DNA from: Arenibacter troitsensis
GTDB lineage: Bacteria; Bacteroidota; Bacteroidia; Flavobacteriales; Flavobacteriaceae
Reading direction: 5' to 3'
Length of the DNA stretch: 59,600 nucleotides
NCBI RefSeq assembly: GCF_900177645.1
Contig: NZ_FXAO01000015.1
Location: 1 to 59,600 of the forward strand
The notes under the pieces are model-generated. The model saw only the letters and a list, made by a program, of their open reading frames with translations, did not search any database and had not been told where the DNA came from. The first letter of the stretch is position 1. Every line of letters starts with the position of its first letter. Position numbers and translations under genes: made by a program. Below, piece after piece: positions 23,895 through 32,691 of this stretch.

Positions 23895-24272
23895 CTAATT
23901 TTGCGAATGTAGCGCTATCCTATTGCCTTCAGTATCCTTTACCAAAGCCATAAACCCATGACCTTCACCTATTTCTTTCTTAGACTGCAAAATTGCACCT
24001 CCAGCACCCCCTACTCTATTCAATTCAATGGACAAATCTTTACATGAAAAATACAATACTGGGCCTTTGGTGTCACTTGGAATGTACAAATCATGCTTTA
24101 CTAATGATCCCATAGCTCCAGATTTGCCAGGTGCAGACGGAAACCAGCCCATTATTAACCCGTCCAGTTCATGGACAGAGATAGTAATATTAAACACCGT
24201 CTCATAAAACTTTTTGGCGCGCTCCATGTTCGTTACTGGAATTTCGAACCAGCCTACCATATTACTTTCCAC
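23895..24272 (-). CDS. VOC family protein (glyoxalase/bleomycin-resistance fold)
   Basis: The 125-aa protein starts MESNMVGWFEIPVTNMERAK if the GTG at 24272 is used; an ATG at 24260 (MVGWFEIP) is the alternative. It has the two beta-alpha-beta-beta-beta modules of the vicinal oxygen chelate fold: FEIPVTNMERAKKFYETVF, then YFSCKDLSIELNRVGGAGG and the C-terminal HGFMALVKDTEGNRIALHS. The family includes metal-dependent lyases and antibiotic-binding proteins; the substrate is unknown. It lies 7 bp downstream of the SRPBCC gene, in the same operon. Confidence 0.88.
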   Translation of the reverse strand: MESNMVGWFEIPVTNMERAKKFYETVFNITISVHELDGLIMGWFPSAPGKSGAMGSLVKHDLYIPSDTKGPVLYFSCKDLSIELNRVGGAGGAILQSKKEIGEGHGFMALVKDTEGNRIALHSQN

Positions 24273-24279
24273 GACCGAG

Positions 24280-24807
24280 TTATTTTTCCATTATGGATTT
24301 TAAATCCCGAAGACCCTCTTCAAAATCCTTACCTACAGCTTTATCCATGTTCATAAACAGCATCATAATGGACATTGGGAACTTGTTCTCTCCCTTAAAT
24401 CCCCATGTAACCTTGGTTTTTCCATTTCCCAAATCTTCCAAATCGATATAACTGCCTGAAGTAGACCTGAAAGGTTTCATGAATCGAAGCTCCCCTTCAA
24501 CTCTTTTGCCGTCTATTATTTTTGTGATTTCCTGCTCACCTTCACCTACCTCCTTATTGCCGTTCCAATAACTTATAGCCCCTACCTCTCCATCAATGCC
24601 TGTAAATTTCTTTTCCATATTGGGATCTTTTTTGGCCCATGGAGACCACTCTTGCTGCTTCTTTAAATATTTAACATTATCAAAGACTTCGGCTTTGGGT
24701 TTGGAAATTTCTATAGAACGGGAGACATCATAATTTTTAGGGGCCAATAAAGCCAAAACTACAATCAAGGCTATAATCCCTAAAATAATATAAAGCAAAA
24801 TTGTCAT
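24280..24807 (-). CDS. SRPBCC (START-like) family protein, membrane-anchored
   Basis: The 175-aa protein has one N-terminal membrane helix (ILLYIILGIIALIVVLALLA) followed by a polyketide cyclase/START-like ligand-binding domain: DVSRSIEISKPKAEVFDNV, EWSPWAKKDPNM, KVTWGFKGENKFP and a C-terminal helix (DKAVGKDFEEGLRDLKSIME). The ligand is unknown. It precedes the VOC gene by 7 bp. No distinct promoter motif is seen upstream. Confidence 0.87.
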   Translation of the reverse strand: MTILLYIILGIIALIVVLALLAPKNYDVSRSIEISKPKAEVFDNVKYLKKQQEWSPWAKKDPNMEKKFTGIDGEVGAISYWNGNKEVGEGEQEITKIIDGKRVEGELRFMKPFRSTSGSYIDLEDLGNGKTKVTWGFKGENKFPMSIMMLFMNMDKAVGKDFEEGLRDLKSIMEK

Positions 24808-24854
24808 GAGCTTGTCGATTGATGGTTAGTTGGGTATTAAATATACTAAAAATA

Positions 24855-25511
24855 TCATTTTGTTCCATAATATCTGGCCAAAACATCATTCAAACTCCGC
24901 ACGGATTTCTTGGTCCAATACAATCTTTTTTCCAGTTTCTCATCTTCGGTCAACCTCCAATTTACATTCTCATTACGTAATTGACTTGTTAGATTTTGCA
25001 AAATTATCGCGGCAGAAACGGAAATATTTAAACTTTCAGTAAACCCGACCATTGGAATTTTCAGGAAAGAATCTGCCTTTTCCAATACCTCCTTACTCAA
25101 CCCATCGCGTTCGGTTCCAAAAAATAGCGCCGTCTTTCCATCAAATTTAAAATTCGTAAGTGAACAATTTTCCCCATGTGGTGTTGTAGCCACAATTTTG
25201 TATCCTTTTTGCCTCAGAGTATCAATGCAGTCCGTCGTAGTCTTATATCTGTATAAATCGACCCATTGCTGGGCCCCCATGGCTATGTCCTTGTCCAGGC
25301 GCTTGCCAAACTTATTTTCTATAAGGTGGGCCTGCTGCACCCCAAAAACATCGCAGCTTCTTACCACGGCACTGGTGTTGTGCATTTGGTAAACATCCTC
25401 TATAGCAACCGTAATATAATTTGTCCGCTCTTCCAGAATATCCAAGAAACGGGCTTTCCGCTCAGGGGTAATAAAACCCTCCAAATAATCAAGTAACTTT
25501 TGATCGAACAT
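24855..25511 (-). CDS. trmH: TrmH family RNA methyltransferase
   Basis: The 218-aa SPOUT 2'-O-methyltransferase shows the three motifs: NTSAVVRSCDVFGVQ (motif 1), LFFGTERDGLS (motif 2) and IPMVGFTESLNISVSAAII (motif 3, the knot that binds AdoMet). The N-terminal helices (LEGFITPERKARFLDILEER) match TrmH, which makes Gm18 in tRNA. RlmB or TrmL activity cannot be excluded, but the N- and C-terminal extensions favour TrmH. It is divergent from the sirtuin gene. Confidence 0.9.
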   Translation of the reverse strand: MFDQKLLDYLEGFITPERKARFLDILEERTNYITVAIEDVYQMHNTSAVVRSCDVFGVQQAHLIENKFGKRLDKDIAMGAQQWVDLYRYKTTTDCIDTLRQKGYKIVATTPHGENCSLTNFKFDGKTALFFGTERDGLSKEVLEKADSFLKIPMVGFTESLNISVSAAIILQNLTSQLRNENVNWRLTEDEKLEKRLYWTKKSVRSLNDVLARYYGTK

Positions 25512-25573
25512 AATCCTAAGGTATTAAAAAAAGAAAACAATTAATTTTACAAATATTACTATAATCCAGTACA

Positions 25574-26266
25574 ATGAAAAAAATAGTGGTTTTAACAGGG
25601 GCAGGAGTTAGTGCAGAAAGTGGAATCAATACCTTCAGGGATGCCAACGGCTTATGGGAAGGCCATGATGTCATGGAAGTGGCCACGCCGCAGGGTTTTC
25701 AGAAGAATCCCGAATTAGTGCTCAATTTTTATAACGAGAGAAGAAGACAATTGTTCAAAGTTTCCCCCAATATGGCCCATAGGGCTTTGGTGCGCTTGGA
25801 GGAGCATTATGATGTTAGCATCATTACCCAAAATGTAGATGATCTGCATGAACGTGCTGGCAGTTCCAAAGTAATTCATTTACATGGAGAGTTATTAAAG
25901 GCAAGGTGTAGTCATAATCCGAGTAAAATAATTGACTGGAAAACCGACATTAAAATAGGCGACCTTTCGGAGAATTGTAATCAATTGCGCCCCCATATTG
26001 TATGGTTTGGAGAAGAAGTACCCTTATTGGAAAAAGCAGCCAACATTACGCAAAAAGCCCATATTTTAGTTATTATTGGCACCTCTATGCAAGTCTATCC
26101 AGCAGCTAGTTTAATACATTATGCCTCCAAGGATACCCCTATTTATTTTATAGACCCAAAACCCAACATAAATCAAACCGAATTCAACAGACTTACCATT
26201 ATACAAGCCAGTGCCGTAAATGGAGTGCCCCCATTAGTTTCGGAGTTAATTGCAGGAAAGTCCTAA
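25574..26266 (+). CDS. cobB: SIR2 family NAD-dependent protein deacylase (CobB-like)
   Basis: The 230-aa class III sirtuin removes acyl groups from lysines using NAD. Motifs seen are GAGVSAESGINTFRDANGLW (NAD site), FYNERRRQ (the Y-x-x-R pair that binds succinyl or malonyl groups in SIRT5/CobB), ITQNVDDLHERAG, HLHGEL with the catalytic His, and IVWFGEEVP. GTSMQVYPAA closes the fold. The four zinc-binding cysteines in C-x2-C pairs are missing: only one C follows HGELLKAR and one lies in SENCNQL. Desuccinylase/demalonylase activity is inferred from Y-x-x-R. Confidence 0.93.
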   Translation: MKKIVVLTGAGVSAESGINTFRDANGLWEGHDVMEVATPQGFQKNPELVLNFYNERRRQLFKVSPNMAHRALVRLEEHYDVSIITQNVDDLHERAGSSKVIHLHGELLKARCSHNPSKIIDWKTDIKIGDLSENCNQLRPHIVWFGEEVPLLEKAANITQKAHILVIIGTSMQVYPAASLIHYASKDTPIYFIDPKPNINQTEFNRLTIIQASAVNGVPPLVSELIAGKS

Positions 26267-26392
26267 ATTTGGCTTTCCTTAAATATATAATCTTAGAATA
26301 TTTGACTCATTTTGGCGGGTATTTTAAGTGATTTTTTATATTCATTACTTGGTATAATAACGGGTCTATAAAATTAATATTTACATATAATT

Positions 26393-26953
26393 GTGACTTA
26401 CTTAGAACTCTATAACGCCCTTCGCAACGTTGACCATTCCAGAACCAAAAGATTGGCAATGTCCAACCTTGTACTAAAAGATCCATCTTTAATGGCTCCT
26501 CTTATGGAAATTGCCTTTAAGGTAGATGACCCTGTTTCCTGTAAAGCCTGTTGGATATTGGAATTCACTGCCAAAAAAAAATTGGCCTCCATTCTTCCGA
26601 ACATGGATATTTTTGCAGGTAATATCGGTTCTGTACATTTGGATCCTGCGGTAAGGCCCATAGCAAAAATATGTGAGGTTTTAATGAAAGCCTACTTTCA
26701 ATCGAAGGACCAACAAACCTGTGAAACACTGAATGAAAATCACTTGGAAAAAGTTACCTCCGCCTGTTTTGATTGGCTCATAGGTGACCATAAAGTGGCC
26801 GCCAAAGCGTATTCCATGACCAGCCTTTTGTTATTGGGCAGCAAGTTCGAATGGATCCATCCAGAATTGCAGATGATACTGGAAAAGAACTATCTAAATG
26901 GGAGTGCAGCATATAAGGCCAGGGCAAGGATGACCTTGGCAAAACTAAGATAA
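26393..26953 (+). CDS. HEAT/ARM-like helical protein upstream of purB
   Basis: A 186-aa all-helical protein starting at a GTG (26393, MTYLELYNALRNVDHSRTKR). Repeating helical pairs (LAMSNLVLKDPSLMAPLMEI, then KVDDPVSCKACWILEFTAKK, and WLIGDHKVAAKAYSMTSLLL) suggest HEAT-like adaptors. I recall homologues upstream of purB in Flavobacteriaceae that carry the name adenylosuccinate lyase by neighbourhood error; no lyase motif is present here. It lies 105 bp before purB, which has its own -7 element. Function is unknown. Confidence 0.78.
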   Translation: MTYLELYNALRNVDHSRTKRLAMSNLVLKDPSLMAPLMEIAFKVDDPVSCKACWILEFTAKKKLASILPNMDIFAGNIGSVHLDPAVRPIAKICEVLMKAYFQSKDQQTCETLNENHLEKVTSACFDWLIGDHKVAAKAYSMTSLLLLGSKFEWIHPELQMILEKNYLNGSAAYKARARMTLAKLR

Positions 26954-27019
26954 GCATGGACCTTTGAACAAATAACAGAACAATCTTTCGCTTCACTTTT
27001 AAACTCTTCAACTTATAGC

Positions 27020-27027
27020 TATCTTTG
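27020..27027 (+). promoter_or_regulatory. Probable -7 element for purB
   Basis: TATCTTTG matches TAnnTTTG and gives a leader of about 27 nt to the ATG at 27059. No exact TTG occurs at the right -33 distance. Confidence 0.4.
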
Positions 27028-27058
27028 CGCTTTTCCAAAATCAATCAAATAGCACAAA

Positions 27059-28402
27059 ATGTCATTAAACAAATTAAACGCCATATCCCCCATTGATGGC
27101 AGATACAGAAATAAAATTAGTTCCCTGGCCTCCTATTTTTCGGAAGAGGCGCTTATAAAATATAGAGTGCGCATAGAAATTGAATATTTTATAGCACTTT
27201 GTGAAATTCCACTTCCTCAACTTTCAAATTTTGATAATTCAAAATTTACTGATCTAAGAAAAATCTATATCGATTTTGACTCTGAGGATGCCAATGCCAT
27301 TAAAGAAATTGAAAAGGTTACCAACCATGATGTTAAGGCTGTAGAGTACTTTATAAAGAAGGAATTCGACAAATTGGGTCTGGAGTCCCATAAGGAGTTT
27401 ATCCATTTTGGACTTACCTCCCAAGATATAAACAATACCGCGATTCCGCTTTCCATTAAAGAGGCCATGAACGAGGTTTACGTACCCCAATATTTGGAGG
27501 TGCTGAACAAGCTTACGGCTTTAGTGAAGGAATGGGAAGCTGTACCCATGTTGGCAAGAACGCATGGACAGCCTGCGTCCCCAACCCGATTAGGAAAAGA
27601 GATCGAGGTATTTACGGTTCGATTGGAAGAGCAATTTAACCTGCTAAACGATATTCCCAGTGCTGCCAAATTTGGTGGAGCCACAGGAAACTTTAACGCC
27701 CACAAGGTGGCCTACCCACAAATTGATTGGAGGGGGTTTGGACAACAATTTGTCCAGGAGAAGCTTGGTCTACACCACTCCTTCCCAACTACACAGATAG
27801 AACATTACGACCATATGGCTGCCTTGTTCGATTGCCTCAAGAGGATCAATACCATAATCATAGATCTGGACAGGGATTTTTGGACCTATGTATCCATGGA
27901 TTATTTTAAACAGAAAATAAAGGCAGGAGAAGTAGGATCTTCCGCTATGCCGCATAAAGTAAACCCTATCGATTTTGAAAACTCCGAAGGTAATTTAGGT
28001 ATAGCCAATGCCATTTTCGAGCATTTATCGGCCAAACTTCCAATTTCCAGGTTGCAGAGGGATTTAACAGATAGTACCGTGCTTAGAAATGTTGGTGTGC
28101 CTTTTGGCCATACACTTATAGCCTTTCAATCTACTCTAAAGGGGTTGAACAAACTATTGTTGAATAAAGAGAAGTTTGAGCAAGATTTGGAAAACAATTG
28201 GGCAGTAGTAGCTGAAGCGATCCAAACTATTTTAAGACGTGAGGCTTACCCCAATCCTTATGAAGCGTTGAAGGGACTAACACGGACCAATGAGAAGATT
28301 ACACAACAGTCCATATCCAGTTTTATAGATACCTTGGAAACAACGGAAGATATAAAATCTGAATTGAAACAAATTACCCCTAGTAATTATACGGGTATTT
28401 AA
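27059..28402 (+). CDS. purB: Adenylosuccinate lyase
   Basis: The 447-aa enzyme splits SAICAR and adenylosuccinate with release of fumarate, two steps in purine synthesis. It belongs to the fumarase/aspartase superfamily, with the signature loop SSAMPHKVNPIDFENSEGN, HFGLTSQDINNTA, ARTHGQPASPTRLGKE and FGGATGNFNAH. The start LNAISPIDGRYRNKISSLA is typical of the PurB subgroup found in gamma-proteobacteria and Bacteroidota. It is followed by a strong terminator. Confidence 0.97.
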   Translation: MSLNKLNAISPIDGRYRNKISSLASYFSEEALIKYRVRIEIEYFIALCEIPLPQLSNFDNSKFTDLRKIYIDFDSEDANAIKEIEKVTNHDVKAVEYFIKKEFDKLGLESHKEFIHFGLTSQDINNTAIPLSIKEAMNEVYVPQYLEVLNKLTALVKEWEAVPMLARTHGQPASPTRLGKEIEVFTVRLEEQFNLLNDIPSAAKFGGATGNFNAHKVAYPQIDWRGFGQQFVQEKLGLHHSFPTTQIEHYDHMAALFDCLKRINTIIIDLDRDFWTYVSMDYFKQKIKAGEVGSSAMPHKVNPIDFENSEGNLGIANAIFEHLSAKLPISRLQRDLTDSTVLRNVGVPFGHTLIAFQSTLKGLNKLLLNKEKFEQDLENNWAVVAEAIQTILRREAYPNPYEALKGLTRTNEKITQQSISSFIDTLETTEDIKSELKQITPSNYTGI

Positions 28403-28445
28403 AAAACCCCAGAGTTAACACTCCTTAGAATAACTGTGCTAGAAT

Positions 28446-28493
28446 AAAAAGCAACCTAGAGCATAGTAATGACGCTCTAGATTGCTTTTTTTT
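28446..28493 (+). terminator. Terminator after purB
   Basis: GCAACCTAGAGC (28451-28462) pairs with GCTCTAGATTGC (28474-28485), with one C-A mismatch and an 11-nt loop. It is flanked by an A run before and a T run after (28486-28493). Symmetric flanks make it bidirectional, so it also serves the convergent mscS gene. Confidence 0.88.
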
Positions 28494-28516
28494 ATGGACC
28501 TTGCATACCCGTAAAC

Positions 28517-29332
28517 CTATTCTTTCTTGTGTATTTCTACCTGATGTGGATACGGTATTTCAATACCTGCCTTATCCAGTGCCAATTTGCAATTTTCAAG
28601 AGTTGCAAAATACACTGACCAATAATCTTCTGGTGCACAAAAAGGCCTTACGGCAAAATTAACGGAACTATCCGCCAATTCCGACACATTTACAGATGGT
28701 GCAGGGTCTTTTAATACCTGGGGATTGGCTTCCAATACTTCCAATAGCACTTTCTTGGCTTTCTTTATGTCTTCACCATACCCAATTCCGATGGTGGTAT
28801 CTACCCTCATCTTACCTTCAGCGGTATAATTTATAATATTGCCATTGGCCATTGCCCCATTTGGTACGATGGCAAGCTTATTTTGGGGTGTTATAAGCTT
28901 GGTGGTGAAAATTTCAATTTCCTTTACGCTACCCAACACTCCTTGTGCCTCTATTAAATCCCCAATTTTATAGGGCTTGAATATCATAATCAAAACCCCA
29001 CCGGCAAAGTTGGACAATGAGCCCTGCAGTGCCAGGCCCACAGCCAAACCAGCTGCAGCGATGACAGCCGCGAAGGTCGTAATATTTATCCCCAACTGCC
29101 CAATGACCAATAAGATCAAAAATATTTTAAGGATCCAGGATACCAAACTCAGCAAAAAACGTTGTAAGGATTCATCGTATTTACTGTTATACATAACCTT
29201 TTTTGTACCTCCAATAATCCTTTTAATCACCCATAATCCGACAATAAAAATTAATAACGCCGTGAGTACCTTTGGGCCGAACTCCTTTGCCAATTCCACC
29301 CCGTAATTAAGCCATTCTTCTGCTTTTTCCAT
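28517..29332 (-). CDS. mscS: Small-conductance mechanosensitive channel (MscS family)
   Basis: The 271-aa pressure-gated channel has three N-terminal membrane helices, with LTALLIFIVGLWVIKRIIGG as the first. The pore helix is GLAVGLALQGSLSNFAGGV (TM3, a glycine/alanine zipper). A cytoplasmic beta-domain follows (YKIGDLIEAQGVLGSVKEI, TPQNKLAIVPNGAMANGNII). The length matches E. coli MscS, giving the minimal architecture. It protects against hypo-osmotic shock. It converges with purB across a shared terminator. Confidence 0.95.
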   Translation of the reverse strand: MEKAEEWLNYGVELAKEFGPKVLTALLIFIVGLWVIKRIIGGTKKVMYNSKYDESLQRFLLSLVSWILKIFLILLVIGQLGINITTFAAVIAAAGLAVGLALQGSLSNFAGGVLIMIFKPYKIGDLIEAQGVLGSVKEIEIFTTKLITPQNKLAIVPNGAMANGNIINYTAEGKMRVDTTIGIGYGEDIKKAKKVLLEVLEANPQVLKDPAPSVNVSELADSSVNFAVRPFCAPEDYWSVYFATLENCKLALDKAGIEIPYPHQVEIHKKE

Positions 29333-29565
29333 GATAATAGATAGTTATAGTTAATGATTATAATTTATCTAATATATGATTTGTTTTAAAAATGGCTTAA
29401 TTACAGCCGCAGATTAGATCTTGAATTGGGTTTCATATTTCCAACATCCCTTCCCATAATAAATACAAAAAGATGTTATACCACTTAAAAAGTATAACTT
29501 TTAATTTATCTTAAAATATTAGCTCTTGGAATACTATTTGTAAATAAATATTCATATACTATACT

Positions 29566-30174
29566 ATGAATTTATTGAATAAGAAAACGATAATATACAT
29601 TTTGGCTATTACTACCACATTTTTTATGAACGCACAACACAAAATTCCAAAATCCATTGAGCTTGAAGCCTTAAAAGCGCTCTCTTTTTATCCCGAATTG
29701 CGGGATTGTAGTATTGAATTTAGATTTAAAAAGAATATCAAGAAATCCACGATGCAGGCCAGACCAACTTTCCAAAGTTTCTTTAAGAAACGGAGCAATA
29801 GGAACTATGTAATTTTGATTAGTGAAACCTTTAAGATTGCAGATAAGCAATATACGACCAAGGATATTCCTTCCGATATTCTGATAGGTTGGATAGGTCA
29901 TGAATTAGGACACATCATGGATTATCAAAAGAGGAGTAAGACCAATTTAATCTCCTTTGGCTTCAAATATCTTTTTTCGGAACGTTTTATAGTAGAGGCC
30001 GAACGAACCGCCGACACTTATGCCGTAGCCCAAGGCATGGAAGAATATATTCTTGCAACCAAAAACTTTATTCTTAACCATGCGGACATTGCAACATCCT
30101 ATAAAAATAGAATCAAAAAATATTACCTATCGCCAGAAGAAATCATGGTATTGGTTGAAGAGCGCAGTCGTTAA
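29566..30174 (+). CDS. Putative secreted zinc metalloprotease (HELGH zincin)
   Basis: A 202-aa protein with an N-terminal signal (IIYILAITTTFFMNAQ). It has a zincin helix, GWIGHELGHIMDYQ (H-E-x-x-H near residue 109), and a downstream EAERTADTYAVAQG whose acidic and His-less layout recalls the third metal ligand (Glu) of gluzincins. The family is not one I can name. The 3' end overlaps the convergent GH3-family gene by 4 bp. A role in envelope protein or peptidoglycan-linked turnover would be a guess. Confidence 0.75.
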   Translation: MNLLNKKTIIYILAITTTFFMNAQHKIPKSIELEALKALSFYPELRDCSIEFRFKKNIKKSTMQARPTFQSFFKKRSNRNYVILISETFKIADKQYTTKDIPSDILIGWIGHELGHIMDYQKRSKTNLISFGFKYLFSERFIVEAERTADTYAVAQGMEEYILATKNFILNHADIATSYKNRIKKYYLSPEEIMVLVEERSR

Positions 30175-31712
30175 TTGCCATTGGATGCAGTAGTTTGGAC
30201 AAACTTCTCCCATTCTGAAAATTTATCCTCGTTCATGACCCTTTCCATTTTTACCTGACCCCCCTTCTTTTTGTTCTTACCATTCCAGTCATAAAACACT
30301 TCGGTACCCACCACCTTTACTTTTACCCCTTTCAAAGATTTAGCTCGCGCCACCTTATAGTTTTTATTAGCTTCTTTCAAAAACTTGTCAAGCGAATTGG
30401 ATAGGGAGTCCATATCGGGATTTTTCATATGGGAACCCAGATACCAACAGTGATAAAACTCCCCATCTTCACAACGCTTGGCGCAAATGGTATATTCCGG
30501 TATCTTGGTATGGAATGTATCTTCCAGGAATCGCATAGCATCGTCCATTTTGTTTACGGATAATTGGGAACCCACTGTATTCAGAAAAAATTTTGTACGC
30601 CCTGTGATCTCAATCTCCGCTTTCTCCAAATCGGTAAACTTTATAGTATCCCCAATCATATATCGCCAAGCACCACTAACCGTGCTAATCACCAAGACAT
30701 AGTCCTTATCCAATTCCACTTCATTCAGGGTTAAGGCAGGGGCATTTTGGACCAATGAACCATCTTCTTGAATATATTCTGGTTTAAAGGGAACAAACTC
30801 AAAAAAAATACCATTGTCCGTAATTAATTGCATAGCCATGGTTCCAGGCCTGGTCTGGCATGCAATAAAGCCTTCTGAAGCTAAATACGTGTCTATAATG
30901 GTTATTGGATGCCCCATTAGGGCGTTGAAACTTTTTTCATAAGGCCCGAATGCAACTCCACCCGAAGTGTACACCATTAGATTTGGCCAAATTTCATGGA
31001 TGTCTTTTAGATTATGATGATCAATAACTTTTTGAAGCATTAGTTCTATCCACGACGGGATACCGCTCAAAGCCCCAATATCCCAATCTTTGGCCTTTTC
31101 AGCAATAAGGGCAACTCTTTTGTCCCAATCATCAATTTTTGCAATTTCTTCCCCGGGCTTATAATAACTTCTAAACCAAAAAGGAATATTTCCAGCACTA
31201 ATACCACTTATCTCCCCCTCTTTATGATCATTTTTTTCCTCCAAATCGGTGGAACTTCCCAACATCATTATTTCTTTTTCAAAAAAATCTGCTGGCAAAT
31301 CAAAATTACTCAAAGCAAAAACCTGCTTTAGCCCGGCGTCCCTAATCGCCTCAATCATTTCGTCCGTTACCGGGATGCGCTTACTGGTGTTGCCTGTTGT
31401 ACCCGAACTCAGGGCAAAATATGAGGGGCGGCCAGGCCAAGTAATATTATTATGACCATTATGTAGTTTGGACCACCATTCTTCATTTATTTTATCATAA
31501 TTAAAATATGGTACTTTTTCGGAAAATACCTTGGAGGGGTTTTCAGAATTCAAAATACTTTCAAATTTGTAATGTTGGCCAAAATCGGTATCCTTGGCAG
31601 TAGTTAAAAGGTATTGCAGGACCTCTTGTTGTTCTTTCCAGTGATCCTTTTCCGTACTGAAAGTTTCCTTCAAATGTATTGCGCCCTTTATAAGGCTTCC
31701 TAAAATGGCCAT
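30171..31712 (-). CDS. GH3 auxin-responsive promoter family protein (acyl-adenylate synthetase-like)
   Basis: The 513-aa protein belongs to the bacterial GH3 group, ANL-type adenylating enzymes related to the plant amido synthetases that conjugate jasmonate or auxin to amino acids. The P-loop-like FALSSGTTGNTSKRIPVTDE, YTSGGVAFGPYE and WRYMIGDTIKFTDLE are visible, and the C-terminal cap holds TVGSQLSVNKMDD. Substrates of bacterial members are largely unknown. It is monocistronic, convergent with the zincin gene. Confidence 0.9.
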   Translation of the reverse strand: MAILGSLIKGAIHLKETFSTEKDHWKEQQEVLQYLLTTAKDTDFGQHYKFESILNSENPSKVFSEKVPYFNYDKINEEWWSKLHNGHNNITWPGRPSYFALSSGTTGNTSKRIPVTDEMIEAIRDAGLKQVFALSNFDLPADFFEKEIMMLGSSTDLEEKNDHKEGEISGISAGNIPFWFRSYYKPGEEIAKIDDWDKRVALIAEKAKDWDIGALSGIPSWIELMLQKVIDHHNLKDIHEIWPNLMVYTSGGVAFGPYEKSFNALMGHPITIIDTYLASEGFIACQTRPGTMAMQLITDNGIFFEFVPFKPEYIQEDGSLVQNAPALTLNEVELDKDYVLVISTVSGAWRYMIGDTIKFTDLEKAEIEITGRTKFFLNTVGSQLSVNKMDDAMRFLEDTFHTKIPEYTICAKRCEDGEFYHCWYLGSHMKNPDMDSLSNSLDKFLKEANKNYKVARAKSLKGVKVKVVGTEVFYDWNGKNKKKGGQVKMERVMNEDKFSEWEKFVQTTASNGN

Positions 31713-32076
31713 AGCGGATACTTTTTTAATAAGTGCAAATTATAAATTAAGTTGGGGTTCAATCTTTCCCTATTTGGAAGAAGATTAAAAACCAAATATC
31801 CCTTATTAAAAAATATTTCTTTATTTCTAAAAGGAAAATGTTTGACCCATTTCCAATCAATACTTATTGGCTATCCATGATACCCTTCCTTGATACATAT
31901 CATTTTCTAGTGGCTCCATGGATTTTAACAATAACAAACCTTCGGTATTAGCAGACCATAATTCCGAAAACTACATTTCAATGGATAAATTTTAGCTTTC
32001 ATGGAAAGGAATACATACAAAAAAGCCTGTATCAAGTATTTTGATACAGGCTTTTTTGTTTTAGATGGACTTCTGC
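31713..32076. other. Intergenic region, no gene seen
   Basis: This 364-bp AT-rich gap lies upstream of the GH3-family gene and downstream of the DUF4252 operon, both on the minus strand. It holds the terminator at 32019-32057. No reading frame, repeat or clear promoter consensus was found in 31713-32018, although it must contain the GH3-family gene promoter. Confidence 0.5.
32019..32057 (-). terminator. Terminator of the sigma/DUF4252 operon
   Basis: A perfect 17-bp inverted repeat reads AAAAAAGCCTGTATCAA (32019-32035), a 5-nt loop, then TTGATACAGGCTTTTTT (32041-32057). It lies 20 bases beyond the stop of the last DUF4252 gene. Confidence 0.93.
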
Positions 32077-32622
32077 CTAACCTTTCAAAAAATTTCCAAT
32101 TTCACCAAGCCCTTCTCCTTTATAATCCGATTTTTCAATGGCCTTCATGAACTGGATCAATTTGGCAGGGTTCATGTTTTTACCCAAAACCCGGACCAGC
32201 ATAAAGCCCTTATCCTCACTATCACCATAGATGATTACCTCATCAATGGCATCATCATCCCCCAAATATCTAACGGAAGCTTTGCCAAAATTGGTGTTCA
32301 TTTTCATTAGCTCCGTAAATTTGCCATTTTTTAGGATGGCGTTAATATTCGCCTTTTCTTTTTGAAACTCCAAAAGGTTATCTTCGGTTATTTTAAACGC
32401 CAGAATATTTAATTTTTTTAATGAATTAAGTGCCTCTCTTTGGTCCTCGGTTAAATCGGCCTTCTCCATATTCAATAAACTTACCGGCAGATCTACCGAT
32501 AAGAAATTTGGATTATCCGCATTGTCCACATAATATTCCTGTAAACTTTGTGTTGATGAACATGCAGAAATTGCAAAGATCAACAACATTACCCAGACCA
32601 ATTTCCCAATTCTTGTTTTCAT
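32077..32622 (-). CDS. DUF4252 domain-containing lipoprotein (second copy)
   Basis: A 181-aa protein from the ATG at 32622, chosen because a purine-rich GAAAGGAA lies just before it and a lipoprotein signal follows (KLVWVMLLIFAISACSSTQS). An in-frame start at 32676 would bury the signal. The DUF4252 domain includes KASVRYLGDDDAIDEVIIYG and MLVRVLGKNMNPAKLIQFMK. It is the last gene of a four-gene operon with an ECF sigma factor. Its paralogue is 69 bp upstream. Confidence 0.87.
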   Translation of the reverse strand: MKTRIGKLVWVMLLIFAISACSSTQSLQEYYVDNADNPNFLSVDLPVSLLNMEKADLTEDQREALNSLKKLNILAFKITEDNLLEFQKEKANINAILKNGKFTELMKMNTNFGKASVRYLGDDDAIDEVIIYGDSEDKGFMLVRVLGKNMNPAKLIQFMKAIEKSDYKGEGLGEIGNFLKG

Positions 32623-32691
32623 TTCCTTTCTAATTAAGTTTTGACCAGACAGAGCAACGGCCTTTTTAATGGCCACTGCCCTAGCCCACGA

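Noticed and set aside
26393..26953. The name adenylosuccinate lyase for the HEAT-like protein
   Set aside because: It has no fumarase-superfamily signature loop; the true purB follows it.
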